Origin: Actinomycetes bacterium
GTDB lineage: Bacteria > Actinomycetota > Thermoleophilia > RBG-16-64-13
Length of the DNA: 37,320 nt
Direction: 5' to 3'
Assembly: GCA_021372435.1 (NCBI GenBank)
Contig: JAJFUK010000183.1
Span: forward strand, 1 to 37,320
The first letter of the stretch is position 1; every line of letters begins with the position of its first letter. The translations under genes and the position numbers were made by a program. Below the pieces are notes generated by a model, which saw nothing but the letters and a program-made list of their open reading frames with translations, did not search any database and was not told where the DNA came from. Below are positions 21,714 to 30,042 of the stretch, piece after piece.

Positions 21714-23366
21714 CTACTGAGATTCCGGATTGTCCTCGAAGGACAGCCATGCCTCTTTGCCTGTTCCTGCCCTGGGCGCTTTCTTGAAGGTCACATTTCC
21801 AAAGCGCGAGGGGTAGTCAATGCCCGTGCCGTCCAGAAGTTCAGCGACGGTGATGATTTGTATTCTGGGGTGAGACGTGTTCCACCCCGGAGAATGATAG
21901 AAGCCCGCCGATGCCGTCTCTTTCTTCATAGGACCGGTCGGTTCCTCCATGCAGATGAGCACCCCAATCTCGGCCTGCTCTCTTTCAAGAACGCCCCGAA
22001 GATCCCGGACATGCGCCACGCTGGTGTGGCCCGCCTTCACCGACAGGATCACCTGCTTGGTCTTGCCCTTGGCCTCATCATGGAAGTAGAGCCTGCCGTC
22101 GATGCCCTGGTCGGCGCCCTTCTTCTGTTCGACAGGACGAGCCCCAACAAGCCCCAGAGCCCACCATTGGAACTGGTAGGGGTCGGAGGCCGCCAGTTCC
22201 TGAGCATCGGGTACGGACACAGGCTCACCAATCACCCGTGGCATAGCCTCTTCGCCGAAGCTGTCATAAATGCGGTTCTTGATGAGCGTGATGGCCAAGT
22301 GCGTTATATCAATGCCGATCCAGCTACGCTTGAGCTTCTCGGCGGCGATGATGGTAGTGCCACAGCCACAGAAGGGGTCCAACACGGTATCACCGGGGTT
22401 GCTGCTGGCTTGGATAATCCGTTCCAAGAGTGCGACGGGCTTCTGGGTGGGATAGCCCAGGCGCTCTGCTGCGGCGCTATGGAGCGGCGGGATGTCGGTC
22501 CATATATTCGTGACGATAGACCCTCTTTGCTCAGTCAGGTAGCGTTTTAGGGCGGGACGTCTTGATGTGTCCAGACTGCCATCCGGTCGCCGTGGGTAGT
22601 ATATGCGTCCTTCATCATGGAGGCGTTGCATCGTCTCCTTTTGATATCTCCAGCCTTTCGCAGGGCAGGGGAATCCTAGCCAGTCGTACATCATAAGCGG
22701 CCGGGGGTTCGGGCTCGCTATGTCGCCCAGTCGGTATGGACCGCGGCCATCATTGTCATCAAAACGATAGAACTTGGCCACGTAGTCAGGGTCGTGTCTG
22801 GTGAACTGAGGCCTGAAACTTCTTCTCCGTGAGCGAGCGAAGAACAGGATGGAGTCCGATACGTCTGGGAACTGGTAGCGTGCATCTGAATGAGCCGACT
22901 GCCGCTTCCAGATTATTTCGCTCCCAAAATTGTCGGGCCCAAACACCGCATCCATGAGGACCTTCAGGTAATGGCTAGCGGTGGGGTCGCAATGTAGATA
23001 GATGCTCCCTGTCGGCCTAAGCACCCGTCGCAGCTCCACTAAGCGTGGCGCCATCATGGCGAGGTAGGCCATCATGTTGCTCTCACCTAGGAGCGTGCGA
23101 AAAGCGATAAGCGCCTTGGCTACCTGGCCTCCATGCTCTACCGTCTCCTCATACTCACGGGCCGCCTGCTGGTCCCAGCGCCAGGTATCCTCAAACGCCT
23201 TGATTTGAGCAGCGGCACGAGTGCCGTTCTGTTCGGCGAAGAGTACGTTGTAGGTGGCGTTGGAGTTAAACGGTGGGTCAAGGTAGACCAGGTCGATGCT
23301 CTCGTCCTTGATGTGCCTTCTCAGAACATCCAGGTTGTCGCCGTAGTAGAGAAGGTTCTTTTCCAC
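21714..23366 (-). CDS. DNA methyltransferase (N4/N6 type, beta class) fused to a restriction endonuclease-like domain
   Basis: 550 aa from a GTG at 23364-23366 beginning EKNLLYYGDNLDVL, the usual start of such enzymes. A longer frame to 23474 has no better site. The catalytic DPPF is at residues 30-33 and the AdoMet motif DPFCGCGTT at 330-338, an order typical of the beta class, with a target-recognition region between them. GYPTQKP is also present. Residues about 395-515 form a PD-(D/E)XK/Mrr-like domain: FQWWALGLVGARPVE, GADQGIDG with Asp423, and VILSVKAG with Lys444. One polypeptide may therefore modify and cut. It pairs with the downstream DUF4268 protein. Confidence 0.85.
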   Translation of the reverse strand: MEKNLLYYGDNLDVLRRHIKDESIDLVYLDPPFNSNATYNVLFAEQNGTRAAAQIKAFEDTWRWDQQAAREYEETVEHGGQVAKALIAFRTLLGESNMMAYLAMMAPRLVELRRVLRPTGSIYLHCDPTASHYLKVLMDAVFGPDNFGSEIIWKRQSAHSDARYQFPDVSDSILFFARSRRRSFRPQFTRHDPDYVAKFYRFDDNDGRGPYRLGDIASPNPRPLMMYDWLGFPCPAKGWRYQKETMQRLHDEGRIYYPRRPDGSLDTSRRPALKRYLTEQRGSIVTNIWTDIPPLHSAAAERLGYPTQKPVALLERIIQASSNPGDTVLDPFCGCGTTIIAAEKLKRSWIGIDITHLAITLIKNRIYDSFGEEAMPRVIGEPVSVPDAQELAASDPYQFQWWALGLVGARPVEQKKGADQGIDGRLYFHDEAKGKTKQVILSVKAGHTSVAHVRDLRGVLEREQAEIGVLICMEEPTGPMKKETASAGFYHSPGWNTSHPRIQIITVAELLDGTGIDYPSRFGNVTFKKAPRAGTGKEAWLSFEDNPESQ

Positions 23367-23757
23367 GACTGCCTCTTGTCGCCAAAGGGGTCCGCTCCGA
23401 TGCCCATCATCATATACTGAGAACGGGACGCCTGAAACCCAGGGGCCCACGTGTGCCACCATTCGCTGTAGCAACGAAAGGGCGCACCGACAGGTGGTTA
23501 GTGGCGGCTGTACTCACTGCATGTGGCCGAACGTCATGGCCCTGATTGGGCAGTTCCTACCCGAAGCCGTATCTGTGAGCGCTTCTGCTCCAGCTTCGAT
23601 ACCGGGGACCGGTGCTGGTTAAGAATCTCCTTGTTCTTAAGGGCCGTTCTCATGGCTGCCGCGGAAAGCCCGCCCCCCGGAGGCGGAACCTTCACCGCCG
23701 GGGGATGGCCTCAGGTTCCGGTCATGGGTCAATGCGTCCTAGAGATAAGAGAGATAA
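23367..23757. other. Mostly gene-free stretch upstream of the methyltransferase
   Basis: It holds a possible N-terminal extension of the methyltransferase (to 23474) and a short inverted repeat TTAAGAA (23619-23625) / TTCTTAA (23634-23640) that could be an operator. GC-rich hairpin-forming DNA lies near 23668-23705. No gene is supported. Confidence 0.5.
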
Positions 23758-23760
23758 GAA

Positions 23761-23786
23761 AAGGCCCCGACTCTCGCCGGGGCCTT
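23761..23786 (-). terminator. Rho-independent terminator of the minus-strand small-gene cluster
   Basis: AAGGCCCCG (23761-23769) pairs with CGGGGCCTT (23778-23786). On the minus strand the stem is followed by a T-rich run (TTTTCTTA). It lies about 25 nt after the stop of the 105-aa protein gene. Confidence 0.8.
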
Positions 23787-23812
23787 CCCGATTTGGTCGG
23801 ACTGTTGAGAAT

Positions 23813-24130
23813 CTACTCGCAAGGGCCGAACTTGTCGAGCACGGCCTCATCGACGCATTCCTTGAAACCCTCCAGGTCGAACTCGGTCAGCGGGAAGATG
23901 TAGAGCATGTCCCAGCCATCTTCGAATTTCCCAGAACTGACCTCGCCGACGAAAGTGACCCTTCCCATCCCGTCGAATGTGTATGACCAGTGGACCTCGG
24001 GATGTACGTACTTGCCTTCGTTGCGGTCCACGAACAGGTTATCGTCGGACCGTAGCTTCTCCGAGACCCTCTCGACGGTGTCGTCGTTCATTCTTACGCT
24101 CCTGACCACGGTCTTCATATCCTTATCCAT
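23813..24130 (-). CDS. Hypothetical protein, 105 aa
   Basis: The ATG at 24130 follows GGAGAC. The product has a basic N-terminus (MDKDMKTVVRSVRMNDDTVE) and then a beta-rich body (VHWSYTFDGMGRVTFVGEVS, DMLYIFPLTEFD) with an acidic C-terminus. No known family. It ends the minus-strand cluster headed by the XRE gene, but a large hairpin separates it from the preceding gene. Confidence 0.6.
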   Translation of the reverse strand: MDKDMKTVVRSVRMNDDTVERVSEKLRSDDNLFVDRNEGKYVHPEVHWSYTFDGMGRVTFVGEVSSGKFEDGWDMLYIFPLTEFDLEGFKECVDEAVLDKFGPCE

Positions 24131-24171
24131 TTTTTGTCTCCAATCACATATAAGTGTCTTCAATGTCTTTG

Positions 24172-24250
24172 CCCACCGTCCGGGACGGGCGGATGCGCGT
24201 CGGCATTTACCCGTCCCGAATACGGTGGGTGGACCCGCTCTAGAGGCGGG
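24172..24250. other. Large nested hairpin followed by a second hairpin
   Basis: CCCACCGT (24172-24179) pairs with ACGGTGGG (24222-24229), and inside it GGGACGGG (24182-24189) pairs with CCCGTCCC (24210-24217), leaving a 20-nt loop. A second stem CCCGC (24234-24238) / GCGGG (24246-24250) follows. No T tract on either strand. It occupies the gap between two small genes. It could be an RNA structure, or a single-strand origin for rolling-circle replication. Confidence 0.65.
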
Positions 24251-24264
24251 CGTGCTGGTTCTTG

Positions 24265-24618
24265 CTACTCGTCCTCGTGCCGAGACTCTTCTTCGCGACG
24301 GGTCAAGTCTCTGACCTTCTGAATGACGACCTCAAGAAGGTCAAGCTCTATCAGGCGGATGGACTGCGTCTTCTCGACGTGCCATTTGCCGTCGTCCCTT
24401 TTGCGCAGGGTGGCGTACTGGAGGAAGTAGTGTCCCTCATAGCTCGATAGGTTCAGACGCATCTTCTCCGTGTCGCTACGCGGGAACTCGGCTACCCGCG
24501 GACCATTCTCGCCCGGATAGCAGGTTAGTTCGTCCACGCTGCGGACTGCCCGTAGGGCCTCTGCTTGGTCGGCCAGGATTTGCCCGACCGCGGATTTGTG
24601 GTAGCTACCGTTAATCAT
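24265..24618 (-). CDS. Hypothetical protein co-encoded with an XRE regulator, 117 aa
   Basis: Starts 2 nt after the stop of the XRE-type gene, with GGAGAAG inside that gene's end. The product begins MINGSYHKSAVGQILADQAE, has a central strand-rich part (GHYFLQYATLRKRDDGKWHV) and a charged C-terminal helix ending in a run of Arg and Glu. No catalytic motif seen. Tight coupling with an XRE protein is the layout of some toxin-antitoxin or immunity pairs, but nothing in the sequence proves that. Confidence 0.6.
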   Translation of the reverse strand: MINGSYHKSAVGQILADQAEALRAVRSVDELTCYPGENGPRVAEFPRSDTEKMRLNLSSYEGHYFLQYATLRKRDDGKWHVEKTQSIRLIELDLLEVVIQKVRDLTRREEESRHEDE

Positions 24619-24620
24619 TC

Positions 24621-24824
24621 TTACTTCTCCTTTAGATGGTTTTGTAGAAGCTCTTCAGGATTCCCTGTCCATTGCAGGGCATTGGCCAGCTTCTGGAGCT
24701 GGTTGGGGTAGGGCTTCAGACGCCCCGACTCGATTTGGGAGACGGTCGCCTGGCACAGTTCTGCCGTACGGGCCAGCTTGGCCTGCGACCATCCGAGTCC
24801 CTTACGTACGTCTGTAAGCAACAT
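24621..24824 (-). CDS. XRE-family helix-turn-helix regulator, 67 aa
   Basis: A single Cro/C1-type domain: WSQAKLARTAELCQATVSQI followed by ESGRLKPYPNQLQKLANAL. The ATG at 24824 has AGGAGG upstream; an upstream in-frame start at 24869 is unneeded. It probably represses its own operon, for which CGCGAT-N3-ATCGCG at 24888-24902 is a candidate operator. The downstream partner is the 117-aa protein. Confidence 0.8.
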   Translation of the reverse strand: MLLTDVRKGLGWSQAKLARTAELCQATVSQIESGRLKPYPNQLQKLANALQWTGNPEELLQNHLKEK

Positions 24825-24887
24825 CGTAGATACCTCCTGTGGTGGAGTGCTTATTGTGTAGAAGCTCATCGGCCTCTTCAGAAAGGT

Positions 24888-24902
24888 CGCGATAACATCG
24901 CG
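24888..24902. promoter_or_regulatory. Palindrome CGCGAT-AAC-ATCGCG, candidate XRE operator
   Basis: Perfect 6-bp arms around a 3-bp centre, 63 bp upstream of the XRE start codon. Small XRE proteins bind such sites as dimers. Assignment is by position. Confidence 0.45.
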
Positions 24903-25139
24903 TTCGGAAGATAGAACTAGTTTTACTACATTGCGAAACCCCGCTTTTCGAATAGCACTGCCTACCAGAAGCTCAATGGCTTCCTAAAAGATGCGGCATC
25001 GCACCTATCCCTTATATTAACATAGAGAGTAGTGTTTGTGTAGAGTAAAGTATTATTTGACGTGAAAGTTTTCAACCAACTTACCGGCAGATATTTGGCA
25101 AAGCAATTGACGCCTTTTCTTGTCATGAGCTCTTAACAA

Positions 25140-25313
25140 TCAAGGAATCAAACTTGGGGCGATAACCAAACATCCAACGAACAAAAGGGGCAAGAGCATC
25201 ACCCCCAGAGCTACTGCTCCCAGAACTATCAATAGTGCGCTCCTGGTTCGTATGCCCGCGGCGAGGACCGATATCATGGCGACGGTGACGGCCACGTAGC
25301 CGAGGATGCTCAT
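25140..25313 (-). CDS. Small two-helix membrane protein, 57 aa
   Basis: An ATG at 25311-25313 (minus) with GAGGTG upstream opens 57 codons: MSILGYVAVTVAMISVLAAG, a short basic turn IRTRS, then a second helix ALLIVLGAVALGVMLLPLLF continuing to the C-terminus. Two membrane helices with a positive loop suggest both ends outside. It is the last gene before the right end of the element. Small hydrophobic proteins like this may be holin-like, toxic or accessory. No family recognised. Confidence 0.55.
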   Translation of the reverse strand: MSILGYVAVTVAMISVLAAGIRTRSALLIVLGAVALGVMLLPLLFVGCLVIAPSLIP

Positions 25314-25635
25314 GGTTCACCTCTAACAAGATGAGCGGCAAGAAAGAATGGGTTTAGACGCACTGGCACCTGCAGAATTGGATTCAGCCTAGTGCTCATG
25401 CACAAGAACATGCATCTCTGTATTGCGACCTTCGGGTCATGACCCGGCGGGCTGCCGGAGGCGGTACGCCCTTTATCTACGCCGAATCTGGGCGTTTCTC
25501 ACTGCAGCCATTTTGCAGCCATCGGTACCAATGAATCGGCCGTTTTCATGAAAGGGACTTCTCGTAAGGGTCGCTGAGGGAAGTCCTCTACGGACTGAGG
25601 ATTTGGCTCTACAAAGGCCGGAACCGTTATTCCCA
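25314..25635. other. Gene-free right end of the element
   Basis: About 320 nt containing the right copy of the 19-bp candidate arm site (25503-25521) and no gene I can support. It lies between the small membrane protein gene and the right-hand promoter/tRNA repeat, so it is probably the attP arm region. Confidence 0.5.
25503..25521 (+). repeat. 19-bp repeat, candidate integrase arm site (right)
   Basis: Identical to 8561-8579 (two TGCAGCCA units spaced 11 bp). See the left copy for the geometry around the attachment core. Confidence 0.6.
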
Positions 25636-25740
<105 letters not shown>

Positions 25741-25744
25741 TCAC

Positions 25745-25775
25745 AAAGCCCCGTGGAAAGCGGGGCTTTACTTTT
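25745..25775 (+). terminator. Terminator of the tRNA-fMet gene
   Basis: AAAGCCCCG (25745-25753) and CGGGGCTTT (25761-25769) pair around TGGAAAG and are followed by ACTTTT. It lies 4 nt after the tRNA. Confidence 0.85.
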
Positions 25776-25888
25776 GGGAAGCAAGCGCCGAAGACCCTCT
25801 TGCCCACGTCTTGCCCACGCCTTGCCCACAAAAATTTCGCCCAATCCTGTCCCTGATCGTTGTGTAGTCCCGGCACATACTTGACACA

Positions 25889-27215
25889 TTGGCTCCGGTA
25901 GGTGCTTTACAGTCTCGGGACGCGGCTCCGGTACCTGGGCGACACTGGCTCCGGTACCTGCTTTACACCTCAACCCGCCTGTGCCTCCGGTCCCAGTCTT
26001 CCGATACGGCCAGAAATGGCTGCTATCGGGGGAGGTCGTCACCGTGCTTGTCCGGCTGGGACTGGTGGAACAACGACACAAAGCGGTCCTCGAGGTCTTG
26101 GGCGGAGCCGCCATCACAGATGTGGCCCGCCGCTACGGGGTGACCCGCCAGACCGTGCACACCTGGATGAGGCGCTACGCCGAGCAGGGCATGGCCGGAC
26201 TCCTCGACCATTCCTGCCGCCCGACGTCCTGCCCTCATCAGATGCCACCCGAGGTCGTAGCGGCGGTCCTTGAACTGCGCCGGGCCCACCCTACCTGGGG
26301 CCCGCGCACCATCCGTCACCAGCTGGCCCGGCAAGGAGTGGAACCTCTACCGGGCCGCTCCTCCCTCTATCGAACGCTGGTCCGCTACGGCCTCATCGAT
26401 CCCCAGAAGCGACGCCGGCGTCGGGAGGACTACAAGCGCTGGGAAAGAGGCCGCTCCATGGAGCTCTGGCAGATGGACATCATGGGCGGGGTGAAACTGG
26501 AAGATGGAAGCGAGCTCAAGCTGGTGAGCGGTCTCGACGACCACTCCCGTTTCTGCGTCTCGGCTCTCCTTGTCTTGCGGGCCACCGCTCGCCCGGTCTG
26601 CGAGGCTCTGGCTCTGGCTCTCCGCCGCTACGGCGTCCCCGATCAGATCCTCACCGACAACGGCAAGGTGTTCTCCAGTCGTTTCGGTCCTCAACCCGGA
26701 GAAGTGCTCTTCGATCGCATCCTCAGGGAGAACGGCATCCGGCATCTCCTGACGGCGCCCAGTTCGCCCACCACCACCGGCAAGGTGGAACGCTTCTACA
26801 ACACCGAGAGACCGCACCAAGGCATCGGCATGGTCTCACCGGCCAAGAGGTTGGCCGGAGGACCCAGCAAGCATCTCGAGCCCCTTCTTCCCCGCGAAGA
26901 CGAGGAGCTTCCTGTCCTTCCTCGGCCCCCGGCTCGCCGAGCCGTGCGCAAGGTGAGTGCCAACGGGCGGTTGCGTCTGGCGGGAGCCGACTACACGGTG
27001 GGCCGCTTCCTGGGCGGGGAGAGGGTGGAAGCGGAGTTCGGCCCCGACGGCTTGGTGAGCATCTTCTGCCGGAACGTGCTTGTCGCCACCTTCGCCCGCA
27101 AGCACCAGAAGGAGGCGGAGGAGCCGGCTCTCCGCAGGCGACCTCAGGGAGTGGCCGCCCGGTCTAGGACCGCCTGTCCGGTGGTGCTTCGCCAGGTGGA
27201 CTCCCGGGGACCCAG
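25889..27215 (+). mobile_element. Decayed IS481-type insertion sequence
   Basis: The left end has three copies of GGCTCCGGTA (25891, 25924, 25947), the outer two followed by a CTTTACA block, as in multiple transposase-binding sites near an IS terminus. The right terminal repeat was not found: the transposase C-terminus is cut off near 27215 and joins the FAD oxidoreductase leader. The transposase also has an internal deletion, so the element cannot move by itself. Confidence 0.7.
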
Positions 27216-27357
27216 CAAGACAAACGGAGGTATGTACGATGCAAAACCCGCACTAATACTGCGCCGATGTCGTCATAGCCGGTGCTGGCGTCGCCGGAGC
27301 ATCGCCGGCCATCTCGGCGGCACGGAACGGTCTTCGGGTGCTGCTGCTGGAAAGTAG
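26044..27357 (+). pseudogene. IS481-family transposase, internally deleted and 3'-truncated
   Basis: From the GTG at 26044 (GGGAGG upstream) the product has an N-terminal HTH (ITDVARRYGVTRQTVHTWMR), a second HTH and an rve/DDE domain: Asp145 in WQMDIMGG, Asp205 in ILTDNGKVF and Glu249 in TGKVERF. VERF is followed directly by YNTERPHQ, whereas intact relatives have roughly 30 more residues there, so an in-frame deletion removed part of the catalytic fold. After about residue 390 the reading frame runs on into the oxidoreductase gene out of phase and stops at 27355. It is not expected to be active. Confidence 0.75.
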
Positions 27358-28783
27358 GGAGTTCCTTGGAGGCCTCGCCACCAACGGCTATGCGACCGGC
27401 GTGGCGGGCATGATCGAGGGCATCTGCAAAGAGTGGCTCCACAAGATGAAGGCCGACGGCAATCTGATCGATACTCCCCACACGCCTGCTGTCGACCCTG
27501 AGAACGGCAAGCTGATGCTGGAGCAGATGGCTCTGCAGGCCGGGGCAAGGATAATCTACGGCGTGACCGTAGCCGACTGCGCTGTCGACAACGACCTCAT
27601 CCGCCATGTCATCGGCTACTCGAGAAGCGGCCGGATGGAGTTCAAGGGCAGATACTTCACCGACGCGACCGGGGATGCGGTGTTGGCCTCGGGCGCGGGC
27701 GTTCCCTGCGAGGTAGGGAGCCCCGAATTCGGGGGGCTCAATATGTCGTCCACGCTGGCCTTCAGGATGGCTAACGCCAACCTGGCTAAGTACCGAGAAG
27801 CCGCTAACGCTTGGGCGGCTGACCCGGAACGAAACCCGGATAGGCTCCCCTTCTCCCAGTTCTACGCCTATCTGGAAAAGCAGGCGGTGGCCAAGGGAGA
27901 TCTGCCTCTGTTCATCTTTCCCGCGGCTCTGATCTACCAGGTGTCTGGCACTCAGGAAGATGATGCGGACATCTGTGTGATGACCACTCACAGCATGTAC
28001 TGTCACAATACAGACGCGGAGGATGTCACCCGCCAGATCTTGGAGCAGCATCAACAGATCGTTTGGGTAGAGAGCTTCCTCCGCAAGTGTGTGCCCGGTT
28101 TCGAGCGAAGCCGGGTGACCGGTATTGCGAACATGCACGGCATACGCGATTCTCGCCGGGCCATGGGGCAATACGTCCTGAAGGACACGGACGTTGCCAC
28201 GGGGGTGAAATTCCCCGACGGCATCGCCCGATTCCCGGAATTCTTCGACACCCATCATCCCACCAGCCGCGAACATGGGTTCATGCGGCACATCCACGTT
28301 GCCGAGCCCGTGGATTCTCCCTTCTGCCGGCCGGCGCCTGGCCGTGAAGAGCTGATGCATCCGTTTGTGAATCAGGGAGGGTACGAGCTCCGCGTCGATA
28401 CCTCGGACTACTGCGAGATCCCGTATCGGTGCTTGGTACCGCTGGGTATCGACAACATGCTTCTAGCCGGGCGGTGCCTCTCGGCCGAGTTCCACGCGCG
28501 GCAGCCGTGCGCATCATCTCGGTATGTATGACGAGTGGACAGGCCGCGGGGGGGGGCCGCGGCTCTCTGCCTGCAGAACGGCGTGACCCCTCGGGAGCTG
28601 GACGGCAAACTCGTTAGAGAGGCCATGATCCGACAGGGCGTCGAGCTCAACAAGATGCCGGACGGTTACTGGGCCGACGTCCGGAACAAGATCAAACAGA
28701 CCTTCAAAGAGGGCGGCAGGGTGCGCGTTTTGCCGGGCGGCTTTGTCGAGTTCGTCAAGCCAGAAGAGGAGTCCAAGTCATGA
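27232..28783 (+). pseudogene. FAD-dependent oxidoreductase (FAD_oxidored type), frameshifted
   Basis: The reading frame covers about 515 codons in three pieces. The ATG at 27232 (AACGGAGGT upstream) starts MYDAKPAL, but the flavin-binding motif DVVIAGAGVAGASPA begins at 27266 in another frame, one base off. The body (ESREFLGGLATNGYATGVAG, NMLLAGRCLSAEFHAR) runs to 28531. Continuity with TSGQAAG and LCLQNGVTPREL needs a base added near 28500 and a base removed from the run of nine G at about 28545. The final part continues to 28783 and overlaps the alcohol dehydrogenase gene by ATGA. The family oxidises or reduces small organic substrates. Three indels suggest a pseudogene or sequencing errors at homopolymers. 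Confidence 0.75.
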
Positions 28784-29883
28784 GATGCAAGCTAGCCGTT
28801 GTGCCCGCCGAAGGCGAGCAGTACGTGATCGAGGAAGTGGAGCTGGCTGATCTAAGGCCTGACGAAGCGCGTGTCAAGATCAAGACGTGCTCTATATGCC
28901 ACAGCGACATACACTCGCAAATGGGAGAGCATGGCCATTTTGAGGGTTCCGCGACGGGGGGCCACGAGGCCGCGGGGGTGGTGACCGAGATCGGGAGCGA
29001 GGTCACCTATGTGCAACCCGGTGACAGAGTTATCTGCTGTCTGGTCAAGGCCGGTTGCGGCAAATGTTATGAGTGTTTGATGGGCAGGCCGTACATGTGC
29101 CTGACGAACGGGCCCATGCAGTTCAAGCTGCCTAGTCCGTATAGGCGCTCCGGCGGAGACGTCCCCACACAGCTTCCCGGGGCCTTCACCGGCTTTGCCG
29201 AGTATGCCAACGTCTCCGAGAACAACCTGGTCAAGTTGGATGAGGGTGTGCCCTATGAGGTGGGTTCGATCATCGGCTGCGCAGTGATCTCCGGCTTCAT
29301 GGGGCTGCTCCACAGGGCACGCTTGCAGCCCTTTGAGAGTCTTGCCGTCATAGGATGCGGCGGCGTCGGGATGAGTGCGATCCAAGGGGGCAGATTCATG
29401 GGGGCCTTCCCGATAATCGCCGTTGATGTCGACGACAGCAAGCTGCAGCGGGCTAAGGGATTCGGCGCTGACCAGACGGTCAATGCCAAGAGCGGCGACG
29501 TGGTAGCCGCGGTCAAGCGGATATGCCCCGGCGGGGTCGACCATGCTGTCGTGTGCGTGGCCGGTCCGGGCATCAAACGCCAGGCGCTCGACATGCTGCA
29601 CCCCACGGGCCGTCTCACCTGCATCGGCCACGGCACTTATGAGTCGGAGATGCTGCACGATTTCAGCGCCATGGACTTCTTTGGTGGTAGAACGCTGACC
29701 GGCAGCGGCATGGGCGCGACCAACACCAGGCTCGATATCCCCCGGTTGATGGCCTTGTACAGAGCCGGCCTCCTTAAGGTCGAAGAAATGATCGATGGGC
29801 GGTATCCCCTCGAGCGGATAAACGAGGCCATTGACAGCGCTCTGCACGCTGGCGCACTGAAGAACGTCATAGTGTTCGACTAG
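28780..29883 (+). CDS. Zinc-dependent alcohol dehydrogenase
   Basis: 367 aa medium-chain dehydrogenase. Catalytic zinc ligands fit Cys40 with His41/Asp43 in CSICHSD and GGHE (His62, Glu63). The structural zinc site is Cys93, Cys96, Cys99 and Cys107 in AGCGKCYECLMGRPYMC. The Rossmann motif is GCGGVG at 192-197 with Asp216 ending the next strand, which favours NAD(H). It resembles class III-like/benzyl- or aryl-alcohol dehydrogenases in layout, but the substrate is not readable. The start codon overlaps the oxidoreductase stop, so the pair was one operon. All key residues are intact. Confidence 0.88.
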   Translation: MRCKLAVVPAEGEQYVIEEVELADLRPDEARVKIKTCSICHSDIHSQMGEHGHFEGSATGGHEAAGVVTEIGSEVTYVQPGDRVICCLVKAGCGKCYECLMGRPYMCLTNGPMQFKLPSPYRRSGGDVPTQLPGAFTGFAEYANVSENNLVKLDEGVPYEVGSIIGCAVISGFMGLLHRARLQPFESLAVIGCGGVGMSAIQGGRFMGAFPIIAVDVDDSKLQRAKGFGADQTVNAKSGDVVAAVKRICPGGVDHAVVCVAGPGIKRQALDMLHPTGRLTCIGHGTYESEMLHDFSAMDFFGGRTLTGSGMGATNTRLDIPRLMALYRAGLLKVEEMIDGRYPLERINEAIDSALHAGALKNVIVFD

Positions 29884-29996
29884 CGTTGTCTGAATCAGAT
29901 GCCCTGACTGCTGGATGTTGATAGCAAGAGAAAGCTCGTGGCGTGCTTCGCAGAGCCCAACTGGTAATCAGCAGGACTTGACAAAGCAGAAAAAAA

Positions 29997-30042
29997 GCCG
30001 ACGCAGGGAATCGAACCGTGGACCTGCTCATTAAGAGTGAAC
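29997..30042 (-). other. tRNA-Lys(CTT) 3'-half fragment, possible attachment-site relic
   Basis: On the minus strand GTTCA-CTCTTAA-TGAGC forms a complete anticodon arm (anticodon CTT at 30033-30035). It is followed by a variable region, a T arm with loop TTCGATT (one stem mismatch) and an acceptor strand CGTCGGC with no encoded CCA. No D arm or 5' acceptor strand is present upstream. Integrating elements often leave such 3' tRNA ends behind. A neighbouring frame (30031-30621) ends inside it. No matching complete tRNA-Lys lies in the window. Confidence 0.5.

Noticed and set aside
21666-22550. Plus-strand frame opposite the methyltransferase
   Set aside because: It lies opposite a gene with full catalytic motifs and has no ribosome-binding site or domain.
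24621-25313. Calling the XRE cluster a toxin-antitoxin system
   Set aside because: Layout is suggestive, but neither partner shows a recognised toxin fold, so it is listed only as regulator plus unknowns.
27164-28360. 398-codon minus-strand frame opposite the FAD oxidoreductase
   Set aside because: It is long only because the opposite strand is coding; residues are His/Arg-rich and match no family.
28852-29847. 331-codon minus-strand frame opposite the alcohol dehydrogenase
   Set aside because: Shadow of a gene with intact zinc and NAD motifs.
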